Shown here piece by piece: positions 43,241 to 53,369 of a DNA stretch of 64,000 bases; within the stretch, counting starts at the first letter, position 1; each line of letters begins with the position of its first letter. The stretch is from assembly GCA_028281885.1 (NCBI GenBank), contig JANQJA010000021.1:62001-126000 (forward strand), in the 5' to 3' direction. The notes beneath the pieces were generated by a model. That model saw nothing but the letters and a program-made list of their open reading frames with translations, was not told where the DNA came from and made no database searches. The position numbers and the translations under genes were made by a program. Origin of the DNA: Pseudomonadales bacterium. Its GTDB lineage: Bacteria > Pseudomonadota > Gammaproteobacteria > Pseudomonadales > Azotimanducaceae.

Positions 43241-44047
43241 TTAATCGGCGTCGGTATTTGAGCCGCCAAGGTGGTTTTTCACTTTCGGTGCCAGCGCCCG
43301 AAAGACCTTTGGCGATGCGGCGATCACGTCACCGGTCTTGAGGTATTGGGCACCGCCATCGAAATCGCCTACCAGTCCGCCCGCCTCAGTAATCATCAGG
43401 ATGCCGGCCGCCATATCCCACAGATTCAGTTTCCGCATCCACATGGCATCGAGTCGGCCTGAGGCCACGTAGGCCAGATCCAGTGCAGCGCTGCCAGCCT
43501 GGCGCATCTTGGCGCCATCACCCAATAGTTCAACATAGAGTGCGCCCTGACGCTCGGCGATCTCGGCGTTCTCCCGACCGCCCGTTGAGATGACCGCGCC
43601 ATCCAATGATTCCAGTGAACTCGTGCGGACGCGCCGATCATTGAGCTGACAGCCATGACCACGGCTGGCGACAAACTCTTCCTGTCGCAGCGGGTCGAGA
43701 ATCACACCGTGTTCGAGCCGTCCCTTGTGGATACATCCGATCGAGATGCAGAAGTGAGGGATGCCGCGAACAAAATTGTACGTGCCATCGATGGGGTCGA
43801 TGATCCATTCGAAATCTGCGTCGGGCTTGCTGTCGTCCTCTCCTTCCTCGCCACGAAACGAATGGGTCGGATAGCTTTGTTTCAGGTGTTCGATGACGAC
43901 GTACTGCGCCTCTTTGTCGATGTTGGTGACAAAATCGTGGCGAGCTTTCTCCGAAACGCGGATGGTATCCGGTCGGTCGAAAGCGCGAGCGATGCGCTGG
44001 CCGGCCAGACGCGCGGCGCGAAGCGCCATGTGAGCCATTGGCTGCAT
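43241..44047 (-). CDS. suhB: Inositol-1-monophosphatase family protein SuhB
   Basis: Mg-dependent phosphatase of the inositol monophosphatase family; SuhB also binds RNA polymerase elongation complexes during rRNA synthesis. The 268-residue protein starts MQPMAHMALRAARLAG, close to the E. coli start, and contains RGEEGEDD, the DPIDGTYNFVRGIPHF metal motif and LWDMAAGILMITEAGG. An upstream ATG at 44065 would add six residues and is less likely. It diverges from trmJ. Confidence 0.95.
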   Translation of the reverse strand: MQPMAHMALRAARLAGQRIARAFDRPDTIRVSEKARHDFVTNIDKEAQYVVIEHLKQSYPTHSFRGEEGEDDSKPDADFEWIIDPIDGTYNFVRGIPHFCISIGCIHKGRLEHGVILDPLRQEEFVASRGHGCQLNDRRVRTSSLESLDGAVISTGGRENAEIAERQGALYVELLGDGAKMRQAGSAALDLAYVASGRLDAMWMRKLNLWDMAAGILMITEAGGLVGDFDGGAQYLKTGDVIAASPKVFRALAPKVKNHLGGSNTDAD

Positions 44048-44128
44048 ACAGATTCCGAATGTCAAAGAGCGAATAGAGCGGCGCGCATCTTACCAGATCG
44101 TTGGTCAAATGCGTGTAAACTGCGCGCC

Positions 44129-44863
44129 ATGACAGATGCCATCACATTCCCTGACGTCAGGATCGTTCTGGTGGAAACGACCCATCCCGGCAACATAGGC
44201 GCAGCGGCGCGGGCCATGAAAAACATGGGATTGTCTCGTCTGGTACTGGTCGCACCTCGCGATTTCCCTAACGAAAAGGCAGTCTGGCGTTCAGCCAGTG
44301 CCAGCGACGTTGTTGAAAGCGCGGTAGTGGCCGATTCTGTGGCTGACGCCATTGCCGATTGCCAACTGGTGATTGGCACCTCTGCCCGTGACCGGCGCAT
44401 ACCCTGGCCAATGCTGGAACCCAGGGAATGTGGTGAGAAGGTGTTCTCGGAAGCGACGGCGGGCAACGCGGTAGCGATTCTGTTCGGGCGCGAGGCTCGC
44501 GGACTCAAGAATGAGGAACTGCAGCAGTGCCATTACCATGTCAATATTCCCACGGCCGAGGCATACAGTTCACTGAATCTCGCCATGGCCGTACAGGTTA
44601 TTGCCTACGAGATCCTGCAGGCGGCCCGGGGAGATGCACCGCTTGAGGCCCCCTGGGATATGGAATTCGCGAGCGCCGAGTCGGTCGAGCATCTGATCGA
44701 TCATCTGGAGCAGACGCTGATCGAGGTCGGGTTTCATGACCCTGACAATCCTCGCCAGCTCATGACCCGCCTGCGTCGCCTGCTGACACGAGTCCGCCTC
44801 GATGCCATGGAGGTCAATATTCTGCGGGGCTTCCTCAGCGCCATCGAGAAAAAGATCCGGTAA
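44129..44863 (+). CDS. trmJ: tRNA (cytidine/uridine-2'-O-)-methyltransferase TrmJ
   Basis: SPOUT methyltransferase for the 2'-O of position 32 in tRNA. The 244-residue form starts MTDAITFPDVRIVLVETTHPGNIGAAARAMKNMGL; the SAM knot is spread over AILFGREARGLKNEEL and YSSLNLAMAVQ. A frame open upstream to 43655 overlaps the antisense suhB gene and is not part of it. It ends with an acidic-basic helix and is followed by about 200 bases that hold the iscR promoter. Confidence 0.94.
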   Translation: MTDAITFPDVRIVLVETTHPGNIGAAARAMKNMGLSRLVLVAPRDFPNEKAVWRSASASDVVESAVVADSVADAIADCQLVIGTSARDRRIPWPMLEPRECGEKVFSEATAGNAVAILFGREARGLKNEELQQCHYHVNIPTAEAYSSLNLAMAVQVIAYEILQAARGDAPLEAPWDMEFASAESVEHLIDHLEQTLIEVGFHDPDNPRQLMTRLRRLLTRVRLDAMEVNILRGFLSAIEKKIR

Positions 44864-44976
44864 AAATCCGGTAAAAATAGCGGTTCTTTGAGTACCCATA
44901 GTGAACCGCGGGGTTCTCCTGTCGTAAGACTCAGTGATAGTAAACGCCGACTAAACCATGTTTAAGTTATGGTTAT

Positions 44977-45009
44977 TTAGTTGACTGTTTTAGTCGGGAA
45001 TTAGATACT
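44977..45009 (+). promoter_or_regulatory. iscR promoter with overlapping IscR type 1 site
   Basis: TTGACT (44981-44986) and GATACT (45004-45009) form a promoter with a 17-base spacer. The IscR box, TTAG-TT-GACT-GTTTT-AGTC-GGG-AAT (44977-45001), covers the -35, so [2Fe-2S]-IscR should repress its own gene, as in E. coli. Transcription should start near 45016, about 45 bases before the iscR ATG. Confidence 0.85.
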
Positions 45010-45060
45010 CCACTCCTCTGTTAGCGATCGGCGCAAGAGGAAATTACTGAGGTAATGGCT

Positions 45061-45549
45061 ATGAAATTAACGGCTAAAGGGCGCTATGCGGTTACCGCAA
45101 TGCTTGATCTCGCGGTTCATGAAGGTAAGGGTCCCATCAGTCTGGCAGACATTTCCGAGCGACAAGGCATCAGTCTTTCTTATCTGGAGCAGTTGTTCGC
45201 CAAGCTTCGGCGGAACGACCTCGTCAAGAGCGTTCGCGGGCCGGGTGGCGGCTACCAGCTGTCCCGTGCTTCATCCGACATCTACGTGGCCCAGATCATC
45301 GATTCGGTTGACGAGAATGTGGATGCTACCCGCTGCCGTGGTCGTGCTGATTGTCAGCATGGCGAAACCTGTCTGACTCACGAACTGTGGACAGACCTGA
45401 GCGAGCAGATTCACCAGTTCCTGAGTAACATTGATCTTGCCAGCATCATTACCCGGCGAGAAGTCATGGAAAGAGCAGCAAAACAGGACGACTTCGTGCG
45501 AGTGCCGGCTCAGGAAGAAGTCTCCCCGGAGGAAAAACTGCAGGCATGA
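45061..45549 (+). CDS. iscR: Fe-S cluster-sensing regulator IscR
   Basis: Rrf2-family repressor that holds a [2Fe-2S] cluster and represses Fe-S assembly genes when clusters are sufficient. With the ATG at 45061, the cluster ligands fall at C92, C98, C104 and H107, exactly the E. coli numbering, which with GAGG eight bases upstream favours this start over the ATG at 45055. The HTH reads [25 protein letters not shown] and the wing [14 protein letters not shown]. The stop overlaps the ATG of iscS. It probably also controls the suf operon at 9886 through the site at 9796. Confidence 0.97.
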   Translation: MKLTAKGRYAVTAMLDLAVHEGKGPISLADISERQGISLSYLEQLFAKLRRNDLVKSVRGPGGGYQLSRASSDIYVAQIIDSVDENVDATRCRGRADCQHGETCLTHELWTDLSEQIHQFLSNIDLASIITRREVMERAAKQDDFVRVPAQEEVSPEEKLQA

Positions 45550-46772
45550 GCGGTCCCATTTACCTCGATTACGCGGCGACCACGCCGGTTGATCCGCGTG
45601 TGGCGCAGAAAATGAGTGGTTGTCTGCTGGTCGAAGGTAAATTCGGCAACCCGGCGAGTCGTTCCCATAAATACGGCTGGGAAGCCGAGGAAGCGGTGGA
45701 GATTGCCCGGCGCCAGGTTGCTGATCTTGTTAACTGCGATCCCCGCGAAATTGTCTGGACATCCGGTGCCACGGAGGCCGATAACCTGGCAATCAAGGGT
45801 GTTGCCGAGTTCTATCGCCAGGGTAATAGTCAGGGCGGTCATATCGTCACCTCTGCCATCGAGCACAAGGCAGTGGTGGATACCTGCCGACATCTTGAGC
45901 GACGGGGATTCGAAGTCACCTATTTGGTTCCGGACGCGGACGGTCTGATTACGCCGGCGTCCGTTGGCGCTGCCTTGCGCGATGACACCATCATCGTCTC
46001 CATCATGCACGTAAACAACGAACTGGGCGTGACTAATGACATCGCCGGCATCGGCGAGGTCTGCCGGGAGGCGGGCGTCTATTACCATGTCGATGCAGCC
46101 CAAAGTGCTGGCAAGGTGCCGATTGACCTGGAGCAACTGAAGGTCGATCTGATGTCGTTTTCGGGGCACAAGATCTACGGTCCAAAGGGGATTGGTGCGC
46201 TGTTTGTCCGCCGCCAGCCGCGTGTTCGGTTGGAAGCACAGATTCATGGGGGCGGTCATGAGCGCGGGATGCGGTCGGGTACCCTGGCGACGCATCAAAT
46301 TGTCGGCATGGGAGAGGCTTTCCGTATTGCCCGCAGTGAGCTTGCGGATGAGGCGGTTCATATCCTGGCGCTGCGAGAGCGGTTCCTGAAGGGGGTGATT
46401 GAGGGACTTGAGGCCGTCAGTATTAATGGCACGCTGGCAGCGCATGTGCCGGGCATCGTTAATCTCTGTTTCGAGCATGTCGATGGTGAATCGCTGATGA
46501 TGTCAATGACGGGTCTGGCCGTCTCAAGCGGCTCGGCCTGTACCTCAGCCAGCATCGAACCTTCCTACGTGCTGCGTGCCCTTGGGTTACCGGATGACAA
46601 GGCACATAGCTCAGTTCGATTCTCGATTGGCCGTTTTACGACGGAGGCAGATATCGATGCCGCCATTGAAGAGGTTGTGACAACTGTCACGCGGCTGCGG
46701 GAACGCTCGGAAAGCTGGCAGGCATTCAAGGGCGAGACGGCCGCCGGAGAGACTGCAACACCCACCGGTTGA
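45546..46772 (+). CDS. iscS: Cysteine desulfurase IscS
   Basis: Class I PLP cysteine desulfurase (408 residues), source of sulfur for Fe-S clusters and tRNA thiolation. The PLP lysine is in [12 protein letters not shown] (about residue 208) and the mobile-loop cysteine in [21 protein letters not shown] (about residue 332). It overlaps iscR by four bases. No iscU, iscA, hscBA or fdx follows: the next gene is ndk after a terminator. IscS probably serves thio-modification and other sulfur needs here while SUF builds most clusters. Confidence 0.97.
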   Translation: MSGPIYLDYAATTPVDPRVAQKMSGCLLVEGKFGNPASRSHKYGWEAEEAVEIARRQVADLVNCDPREIVWTSGATEADNLAIKGVAEFYRQGNSQGGHIVTSAIEHKAVVDTCRHLERRGFEVTYLVPDADGLITPASVGAALRDDTIIVSIMHVNNELGVTNDIAGIGEVCREAGVYYHVDAAQSAGKVPIDLEQLKVDLMSFSGHKIYGPKGIGALFVRRQPRVRLEAQIHGGGHERGMRSGTLATHQIVGMGEAFRIARSELADEAVHILALRERFLKGVIEGLEAVSINGTLAAHVPGIVNLCFEHVDGESLMMSMTGLAVSSGSACTSASIEPSYVLRALGLPDDKAHSSVRFSIGRFTTEADIDAAIEEVVTTVTRLRERSESWQAFKGETAAGETATPTG

Positions 46773-46813
46773 GTGGCGCAAATTACCGGTCGATTTTTGC
46801 CGCTAACCCTCTG

Positions 46814-46841
46814 AACCCGCGTATAATAGCGGGTTTATTTT
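46814..46841 (+). terminator. iscRS terminator with a -10-like sequence in its loop
   Basis: AACCCGC (46814-46820) pairs perfectly with GCGGGTT (46829-46835), followed by TATTTTTT. The eight-base loop is GTATAATA and contains TATAAT, so the same DNA may also serve as the -10 of the ndk promoter. It lies 41 bases after the iscS stop and 63 before ndk. Confidence 0.75.
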
Positions 46842-46904
46842 TTCCGGCAGGTGCTGGCCGGAACGCAATTGTTTCATTTCAAACAGACTGGGAGTTGTAG
46901 TCAC

Positions 46905-47330
46905 ATGGCAGTAGAAAAAACCTTCTCGATCATTAAACCCGATGCAGTTGCCAAGAATGTGATCGGCGAGATCGTATCCCGATTTGAGAAGGCCGGCCTC
47001 CAGGTGGTCGCATCGCGCATGGCGCAGCTGACGAAAGAGCAGGCGCAGGGGTTTTATGGTGAGCACGAAGGTAAACCCTTCTACGAGGACCTGGTCAGTT
47101 ACATGACGTCCGGACCGGTCGTGGTCCAGGTGCTTGAAGGCGAAAACGCCATTGCGCTCAATCGAGAGCTGATGGGCGCCACCAATCCGAAGGATGCTGC
47201 TCCGGGCACGATCCGGGCTGATTTTGCCGAGTCTATCGATGCCAACGCGGTACACGGTTCAGATGCACCCGAGTCTGCCAAACGAGAGATTGCGTTCTTC
47301 TTCTCTGACGATCAGATCTGCAGCTGTTAG
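46905..47330 (+). CDS. ndk: Nucleoside-diphosphate kinase
   Basis: Transfers the terminal phosphate between nucleoside triphosphates and diphosphates. The 141 residues have the usual length, with [17 protein letters not shown] at the start and the active-site histidine in [20 protein letters not shown]. The ATG at 46905 matches the family; an upstream in-frame codon at 46851 would add 18 unlikely residues. It begins a block with rlmN, pilW and rodZ. Confidence 0.98.
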   Translation: MAVEKTFSIIKPDAVAKNVIGEIVSRFEKAGLQVVASRMAQLTKEQAQGFYGEHEGKPFYEDLVSYMTSGPVVVQVLEGENAIALNRELMGATNPKDAAPGTIRADFAESIDANAVHGSDAPESAKREIAFFFSDDQICSC

Positions 47331-47336
47331 CACGAA

Positions 47337-48452
47337 ATGACGACTTCGCCTGACAAGCACAACTACCTTGGTTTCACGCGAAGCCGGATGACGGCTTTCA
47401 TGGTGGAGTTGGGCGAAAAGCCGTTTCGAGCGGGCCAGATTCTGAAGTGGATCCATCATCGTGGCTTTAACAGTTTCGACGAGATGACTGATATCAGCAA
47501 GGCGCTGCGTATCAGGCTGGCAGAACTGGGCGAGATCAGAGAGCCGGAAGTGATTACCGAACGGGTGTCCAAAGATGGCACTCGCAAGTGGCTGATCAAG
47601 TCCGCATCGGGCAGTGCGGTGGAAACCGTGTTCATTCCCGAGGAAGGCCGCGGCACCCTGTGTGTTTCCTCGCAGGTTGGTTGTGCCCTCGACTGCAAGT
47701 TCTGCTCGACTGGTAAACAGGGATTCAACAGCAACCTTACCGCCGCCGAGATTATCGGTCAGGTACGAATTGCTACCAGAGTCCTGGCGAGCGCCTACCC
47801 GGAGCGGGAACGGGTGGTGACCAATATTGTGTTGATGGGCATGGGAGAGCCGCTGCTGAACTTCGATAACGTCACAGCTGCAGTGGACCTGATGATGGAT
47901 GACCTGGGTTATGGCATTTCCAAGCGCAAGGTGACGATTTCAACGGCGGGTGTTGTGCCAGCGATATACCAGCTTGCCGAAACCACCGATGCGTCGCTGG
48001 CCATTTCTCTCCATGCACCAAACAATGCGTTGCGTGATGAGCTGGTGCCGATCAACAGGAAATATCCGATAGAAGCGCTGTTGCCTGCCTGCCGGCGATA
48101 TGCGGAGAACTTTGGCGAGAAACGCACCGTGACGGTGGAATATACACTCATGGATGGTGTCAATGATCAGCCGGAACATGCAGTGGAACTGGCGGAACTG
48201 CTGGCGGATTTTCCTTGCAAGATTAATCTGATCCCGTTTAATCCTTTTCCCGGTGCGCCCTACAAGCGTCCCAGCATGATTGCGGTACGAGCATTCCAGG
48301 ACCGACTGGTCCGGGCGGGCCATGCGGTGACCACCAGGACGACTCGCGGTGAAGACATCCAGGCGGCCTGTGGTCAGTTGGTTGGCGAAGTGGAAGACAA
48401 GACGCGTCGTTCGGCGCGTTACAAAAAAATTGCGGCAGAGGAAGTGGCCTGA
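47337..48452 (+). CDS. rlmN: Dual-specificity RNA methyltransferase RlmN
   Basis: Radical SAM enzyme adding a methyl group to C2 of A2503 in 23S rRNA and of A37 in some tRNAs. The 371 residues have the CxxxCxxC cluster at C116, C120 and C123 ([12 protein letters not shown]), and [12 protein letters not shown] and [15 protein letters not shown] as SAM-binding motifs; cysteines near the C terminus (QAACGQL) supply the second catalytic position. It ends one base over the pilW start. Confidence 0.97.
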   Translation: MTTSPDKHNYLGFTRSRMTAFMVELGEKPFRAGQILKWIHHRGFNSFDEMTDISKALRIRLAELGEIREPEVITERVSKDGTRKWLIKSASGSAVETVFIPEEGRGTLCVSSQVGCALDCKFCSTGKQGFNSNLTAAEIIGQVRIATRVLASAYPERERVVTNIVLMGMGEPLLNFDNVTAAVDLMMDDLGYGISKRKVTISTAGVVPAIYQLAETTDASLAISLHAPNNALRDELVPINRKYPIEALLPACRRYAENFGEKRTVTVEYTLMDGVNDQPEHAVELAELLADFPCKINLIPFNPFPGAPYKRPSMIAVRAFQDRLVRAGHAVTTRTTRGEDIQAACGQLVGEVEDKTRRSARYKKIAAEEVA

Positions 48453-49198
48453 TGCGATTGTTTACCATTTGTTTGTTCCTTCTGCTGGTGGGGTGTACCT
48501 CTGATCCGGTAACGCCAACGTCCAGCGTGCCCGAGGATGAGCGGATAAAAACGCTGGTCGATCTTGGCACGGGTTATCTGCGCAAGGGCGACTATATTCG
48601 TGCGAAGGAACATCTGAACCGTGCATTGAGCATCAATCCACGCTCGCCCAGTGCGCACAACACGATTGCACTGGTGTTCGTCCTTGAACAGGAATATGAG
48701 ATCGCTGAGGATCATTTTCGTCGTGCGATCCGCACTGCGCCGGATGCGACCATGGTGCGCAATAACTATGGTGCTTTTCTATTCGATCGTGGTCGCTTTG
48801 AAGACGCCATCAGGCAGCTCTCTATCGCATCGGAAGACCGTTACTATGAGGGACGACCGACAGTATTTGAAAACCTGGGCGTCAGCCATTTGCAGGTCGG
48901 TGACCTTGCAGCCGCAGAGCGGGCATTTGACCGCGCCATTGCGTTGAATCCGGACCAGACCCGGTCGCTGCTCGAATTGGCTTCGATTCGTTATGGCCAG
49001 CAGGCGTATGTTGAATCCCGGGGGCTGCTGCAACGTCACCAGCAGGCAGGGCAGCCCAGTGCGAAAAGCCTGTGGTTGTGTGTGCGTCTGGCTCGTGTGT
49101 TTGACAATTCCGACGATGAAGCAAGCTGTGCGCTGGCGCTTCGAAATATTTTCCCGGCATCACAGGAGTACCGGGCCTACCAGGAGAGCCAGTCCTGA
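48452..49198 (+). CDS. pilW: Type IV pilus biogenesis lipoprotein PilW/PilF
   Basis: Outer-membrane lipoprotein with TPR repeats (248 residues) that helps the secretin of type IV pili assemble. The signal peptide ends in the lipobox LLVGC (C15). TPR helices follow: DLGTGYLRKGDYIRAKEHLNRALSINP, NTIALVFVLEQEYEIAEDHFRRAI and later repeats. It lies between rlmN and rodZ, the conserved Gammaproteobacterial position, with overlaps of one base at each end. Confidence 0.9.
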   Translation: MRLFTICLFLLLVGCTSDPVTPTSSVPEDERIKTLVDLGTGYLRKGDYIRAKEHLNRALSINPRSPSAHNTIALVFVLEQEYEIAEDHFRRAIRTAPDATMVRNNYGAFLFDRGRFEDAIRQLSIASEDRYYEGRPTVFENLGVSHLQVGDLAAAERAFDRAIALNPDQTRSLLELASIRYGQQAYVESRGLLQRHQQAGQPSAKSLWLCVRLARVFDNSDDEASCALALRNIFPASQEYRAYQESQS

Positions 49199-50226
49199 TG
49201 ACGGCGCCGGAATCGGAACAGGAACTGGCCCCGTCGGCGGTGTCGGCACGGCTGGTTCAGGCGCGTGAGGCCAAGGGGCTCAGCCAGAAGGACGTGGCAG
49301 ATCAGCTGTTTCTCACCACGACGTTCATTCGATATCTGGATGCGGGTGAGTTCCACAAGATACCCAAGCCGGCGTTCATCAAGGGTTATCTGCGATCCTA
49401 TGCCCGCGTTGTCGAGCTGGAGGGCGACGATCTGGTTGAGATGTTCGAGTCCGAGCAGAATATTCCGCAGCAGCCACCGCGAATCGTCGATGTCACCAAG
49501 GGCACATCGCCGCCGACCGGGTTTGCAGGACCCATTGTCCAGACCGGCGTGATTGGGCTGGTGGGTGTGTTGCTGGTGATGGCGATTGTCTGGTGGATTG
49601 CCAGTGAGGATGAACCACCGCCGGTCGTGACGTCATCACCCTTGTTTGAATCAATCGGTGACATGGATTCGCTGGTGGCTGAAGCAGATGCGGGACCTGT
49701 GGCGCCGGAGGTGACCGAAGAGAACAGTGCTGTTTCATCGACCCCCGAAGACGGAGAAACACAGGCCACGGCACTGGTTCAGCCGGAAGCCGCGTCAGCG
49801 GAAGCCTTGCCGGCGAACAATGGTGACAGTGAGATCGCCCAGTCAGCCGCTGCCACCGACGATACACCTGCAGAGGAGGCTGATGAGGTCGCGGAAGAAA
49901 TTGCTCAGGGTGTCGATGAGGTCCAGATCGAACGAGTTCGGGAGGACGGTGTCCACTACATTACGGTTTACGCGGGAGGAGAATCCGAGATGAGGTTTTC
50001 CTTCTCCGATGAGTGCTGGGTCGAGATCACTGATGGCGTGGGTGCCAGGGTCTATGCGGATCTGAATCGTGCCGGTGACCTGATGACTGTTTATGGTACC
50101 GCGCCCTTTGATGTGTTGTTGGGCAGGGCCTCCGCGGTCGAGATGGAGGTCGATAAAAAGTCCATTAATCTGGACCGGTTTGCTACCAGTGAAAGTACTG
50201 CAAGAGTGAGGACTGCCAGGCTGTAG
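49198..50226 (+). CDS. rodZ: Cytoskeletal protein RodZ
   Basis: Inner-membrane protein of 342 residues linking MreB to the cell-wall machinery. The N-terminal Cro-like HTH is [34 protein letters not shown]; a membrane helix lies at about 113-135; a long acidic periplasmic linker rich in Ala, Glu, Ser and Thr follows; and the C terminus is the DUF4115 beta domain ([25 protein letters not shown]). It follows pilW with a one-base overlap and precedes ispG. Confidence 0.92.
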   Translation: MTAPESEQELAPSAVSARLVQAREAKGLSQKDVADQLFLTTTFIRYLDAGEFHKIPKPAFIKGYLRSYARVVELEGDDLVEMFESEQNIPQQPPRIVDVTKGTSPPTGFAGPIVQTGVIGLVGVLLVMAIVWWIASEDEPPPVVTSSPLFESIGDMDSLVAEADAGPVAPEVTEENSAVSSTPEDGETQATALVQPEAASAEALPANNGDSEIAQSAAATDDTPAEEADEVAEEIAQGVDEVQIERVREDGVHYITVYAGGESEMRFSFSDECWVEITDGVGARVYADLNRAGDLMTVYGTAPFDVLLGRASAVEMEVDKKSINLDRFATSESTARVRTARL

Positions 50227-50242
50227 GCCAGGTATTGGACCG

Positions 50243-51358
50243 ATGAAACAGGAATCAACGATCAAACGCCGCAAATCCCGCCAGCTGATGGTGGGTGATG
50301 TGCCCGTAGGTGGCGATGCGCCGATCTCGGTGCAGAGCATGACCAATACGGAGACCACGGATGTTGAGGCGACGGTCGCGCAAATCAGGCGCCTCGAAGC
50401 GGCGGGTGCCGATATCGTGCGTGTGTCGGTACCGAGTATGGACGCGGCCGAGGCGTTTGGTGTGATTCGGCAACAGGTAGTGGTGCCGCTGGTTGCTGAC
50501 ATTCATTTCGATTACCGAATTGCCCTTCGGGTGGCGGAACTTGGTGTCGATTGCCTGCGGATCAATCCCGGGAACATTGGCAGCGCGGATCGTATCAAGG
50601 CGGTGGTCAGCACCTGTCGAGACAACGGCATTCCGATTCGTATTGGTGTCAATGCCGGCTCGCTGGGGAAAGACCTGCTGCGCAAGTACAAGGAGCCGAA
50701 TGCCACGGCCATGGTGGAATCGGCCAAGCGCAATATCGACCTGCTGGACAAGGAAGACTTTCAGGACTTCAAGGTCAGCATGAAATCCTCGGATGTATTC
50801 ATGGCGGTGGAAGCCTATCGCGCGATTGCCGGGCAGATCGATCAGCCGCTTCACCTGGGTATTACCGAAGCAGGCGGACTGCGTTCGGGCACAGTGAAAT
50901 CGGCGGTTGGTCTCGGCATCCTGTTGATGGAGGGGATTGGCGACACCCTGCGAATATCGCTTGCCGCCGATCCGGTGGAGGAGATTCGGGCTGGATTTGA
51001 TCTGCTCAAGAGTCTGCACCTTCGCACCAAGGGCGTTAACCTGACTGCCTGCCCGAGTTGCTCAAGGCAGAATTTTGATGTGATCGCGATTGTCAACGAG
51101 CTGGAGCGCCGGGTGGAGGACATCACGACGCCAATTGATGTGTCGATCATCGGGTGTATTGTCAACGGCCCCGGCGAAGCGAAGGAGTCGGAGATTGGGC
51201 TGACTGGCGCCTCGCCCAGCAACCTGGTCTATGTCGATGGCAAACCGGATCACAAGATCTGCAACGAAGTGCTGCTCGATGAACTTGAAGCCATGATTCG
51301 CCGTCGGGTTGCCGAAAAGCAGGCAGTGGATAAACACCTGATTGCCAAACAGTCGTGA
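50243..51358 (+). CDS. ispG: (E)-4-hydroxy-3-methylbut-2-enyl-diphosphate synthase
   Basis: Fe-S enzyme of the MEP isoprenoid pathway converting MEcPP to HMBPP. The 371 residues contain [20 protein letters not shown] near the N terminus, [23 protein letters not shown], and the cluster ligands in [12 protein letters not shown] and [18 protein letters not shown]. It needs a [4Fe-4S] cluster and so depends on the SUF genes of this window. hisS starts 12 bases after the stop. Confidence 0.98.
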   Translation: MKQESTIKRRKSRQLMVGDVPVGGDAPISVQSMTNTETTDVEATVAQIRRLEAAGADIVRVSVPSMDAAEAFGVIRQQVVVPLVADIHFDYRIALRVAELGVDCLRINPGNIGSADRIKAVVSTCRDNGIPIRIGVNAGSLGKDLLRKYKEPNATAMVESAKRNIDLLDKEDFQDFKVSMKSSDVFMAVEAYRAIAGQIDQPLHLGITEAGGLRSGTVKSAVGLGILLMEGIGDTLRISLAADPVEEIRAGFDLLKSLHLRTKGVNLTACPSCSRQNFDVIAIVNELERRVEDITTPIDVSIIGCIVNGPGEAKESEIGLTGASPSNLVYVDGKPDHKICNEVLLDELEAMIRRRVAEKQAVDKHLIAKQS

Positions 51359-51370
51359 TGTTGTAGAACG

Positions 51371-52636
51371 ATGGCGAAATTCCAGACCGTTCGCGGTATG
51401 CAGGACCTGCTGCCGGACAAGCAGGAAATCTACACCGACCTGACGTCGAGGATCGGCGCGCTGCTGGATTCGTATGGCTATCGCCAGATCGGCCTGCCGC
51501 TGATTGAGTCAACTGATCTGTTTCGGCGTACTGTGGGCGAGGCGACCGACATCGTTGAAAAAGAGATGTATACCTTCGAGGACCGCAGCGGCGACAGCAT
51601 TACGCTCAGACCGGAAGGCACTGCGGGTTGTGTACGTTTCGCCCAGCAACATGGATTGTTGTTCAACCAGGTCCAGCGGTTGTGGTACTGCGGACCCATG
51701 TTCCGCTATGAGCGACCGCAGAAGGGTCGTTACCGACAGTTCGAACAGATTGGCGCGGAGTGCTTTGGCATGGCCGGGCCGGACATCGACGCGGAACTGA
51801 TCCTGATGCTGGCCAGGCTCTGGCGGGAACTGGGGATTGATGACTCGATTGGGCTCGAACTCAATTCCATGGGTACGATCGAAAGTCGAGCCGCGTATCG
51901 CGAGGCACTCGTTTCCTATCTCACTCAATTTGAGTCTGATCTTGATGAAGACAGTCGCCGCCGACTCACGACTAACCCGCTCCGGATTCTTGATAGCAAG
52001 AATAAAACGACCCAGAGGATTCTGGGGGATGCGCCTTCGATCATGGAGCATCTGGACGCGGCTTCTCGCGACCACTTTGAGGCGCTGACGTCTTTGCTCA
52101 AGACGGCGCAGCTTCCATTTCGGCTCAATCCGCGTATTGTTCGCGGGCTGGACTATTACAACAAGACAGTTTTCGAGTGGGTTACCGATTCACTCGGTGC
52201 CCAGGGCACGGTCTGCGGCGGTGGCCGCTACGATGGACTGGTCGAGGAAGTTGGTGGTCGTGCCACACCGGCCGTTGGCTTTGCCATGGGGCTTGATCGT
52301 CTGGCGCTGATGCTGGAAGAGACCTATTCGCATCGTGAGGCGGCAGACATCTATATTGCCTCGGCAGGCGAGGTGGCTCGTGGACAGGCACTGCTGATTG
52401 CAGAACAGTTGCGTCAGGATTTGCCGGGCAAACGAATTGTCACACACTGCGGAGACGGCAAGTTTAAGGCCCAGATGAAGCGGGCGGACGAGTCGGCAGC
52501 GAAGGTTGCCATGGTCATTGGCGAAGATGAGGTGGCGGAAGGTGCCGTCGGGGTCAAACATTTGCGCGATAAAGGGCAGCAGGTCAGTGTTGCCATGACC
52601 GAATTGTCGGTTTATCTGAAGAACATATTTGAATGA
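51371..52636 (+). CDS. hisS: Histidyl-tRNA synthetase
   Basis: Class II aminoacyl-tRNA synthetase of 421 residues. Motif 1 lies near YGYRQIGLPLIESTDLF, motif 2 as LWYCGPMFRYERPQKGRYRQFEQIG and motif 3 near GFAMGLDRLALML, with the histidine-specific RIVRGLDYYNKTVFEW block. The length is normal. It is followed by a GTG start for the YfgM-like gene. Confidence 0.98.
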   Translation: MAKFQTVRGMQDLLPDKQEIYTDLTSRIGALLDSYGYRQIGLPLIESTDLFRRTVGEATDIVEKEMYTFEDRSGDSITLRPEGTAGCVRFAQQHGLLFNQVQRLWYCGPMFRYERPQKGRYRQFEQIGAECFGMAGPDIDAELILMLARLWRELGIDDSIGLELNSMGTIESRAAYREALVSYLTQFESDLDEDSRRRLTTNPLRILDSKNKTTQRILGDAPSIMEHLDAASRDHFEALTSLLKTAQLPFRLNPRIVRGLDYYNKTVFEWVTDSLGAQGTVCGGGRYDGLVEEVGGRATPAVGFAMGLDRLALMLEETYSHREAADIYIASAGEVARGQALLIAEQLRQDLPGKRIVTHCGDGKFKAQMKRADESAAKVAMVIGEDEVAEGAVGVKHLRDKGQQVSVAMTELSVYLKNIFE

Positions 52637-52658
52637 GAAGTTGGGGAAAGGAGTCGTA

Positions 52659-53369
52659 GTGGCTGAATCAGACGAAGAACAGATCGAAGCCATCAAACGC
52701 TGGTGGGACGAGAACGGGACCTCGATTCTTGTGGGCGTCGTGCTGGTCGTTGGGGGGGTGCTCGGATTTCAGGGATGGCAGAATCATGTCCGTGATACCG
52801 GTGAAGCAGCTGCAGCTATTTATGCCAATCTACTGGAAGCGACAAGGCTGGACTCACCGTTCGACGAACATGACGAGGAAAGCCTGCAGACGGCGCAGTT
52901 CCTGGCATCTCAACTCAAGAATGAATACAGCGGATCGAGCTATGCGCATTTTGCTGCGCTGCTGATGGCCAAACAGGCCGTCGAGGCAGGCGACCTGGAT
53001 GCGGCCGGGGCTGAACTGGCCTGGGCGATGGATGATGGCGTGGATGAGTCCCTTCGGCCGGTTGTTGTGATGCGACTTGCGCGGGTGCAGAACGCGCAGG
53101 GAAGACAGCAGGACGCATTGAAGACATTGTTGTCAGTGGAGCCGGGTGAACACGAACCGAGCTGGCGAGAAGTCCGCGGTGATATCTATCTCGCCATGGG
53201 TGACCGGGAACTGGCCCGTGAGTCCTATGAACAGGCCCTGGCGGCGCTGGAAAATCCCCAGAGTCGTCCGATACTACAGATCAAGCTTAACGATCTTGAA
53301 GTCCCGCAGGTCACTGCACCGGCTGATGAGCCGGCGGCGAGTGCCGAGGCTGAGTCGGAAGACAGTTAA
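52659..53369 (+). CDS. YfgM-like membrane-anchored TPR protein
   Basis: A 236-residue inner-membrane protein related to YfgM, a Sec-associated chaperone adaptor. It has a cytoplasmic N terminus (AESDEEQIEAIKRWWDENG), a membrane helix at about 22-41, and TPR-like helices (AELAWAMDDGVDESLRPVVVMRLARV, GDIYLAMGDRELARESYEQALAAL) in the periplasm. The GTG at 52659 with AAAGGAG upstream is the chosen start; the frame is open further upstream but overlaps hisS. It sits between hisS and bamB as usual and the last base of its stop abuts bamB. Confidence 0.9.
   Translation: MAESDEEQIEAIKRWWDENGTSILVGVVLVVGGVLGFQGWQNHVRDTGEAAAAIYANLLEATRLDSPFDEHDEESLQTAQFLASQLKNEYSGSSYAHFAALLMAKQAVEAGDLDAAGAELAWAMDDGVDESLRPVVVMRLARVQNAQGRQQDALKTLLSVEPGEHEPSWREVRGDIYLAMGDRELARESYEQALAALENPQSRPILQIKLNDLEVPQVTAPADEPAASAEAESEDS

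Noticed and set aside
43655-44128. N-terminal extension of trmJ by 158 residues
   Set aside because: The extension is antisense to suhB; the ATG at 44129 matches the family start.
44946-44963. Second IscR-like site upstream of iscR (CCGACTAAACCATGT)
   Set aside because: GACT is present but the right half AGTC is not, so the match is too weak to call.
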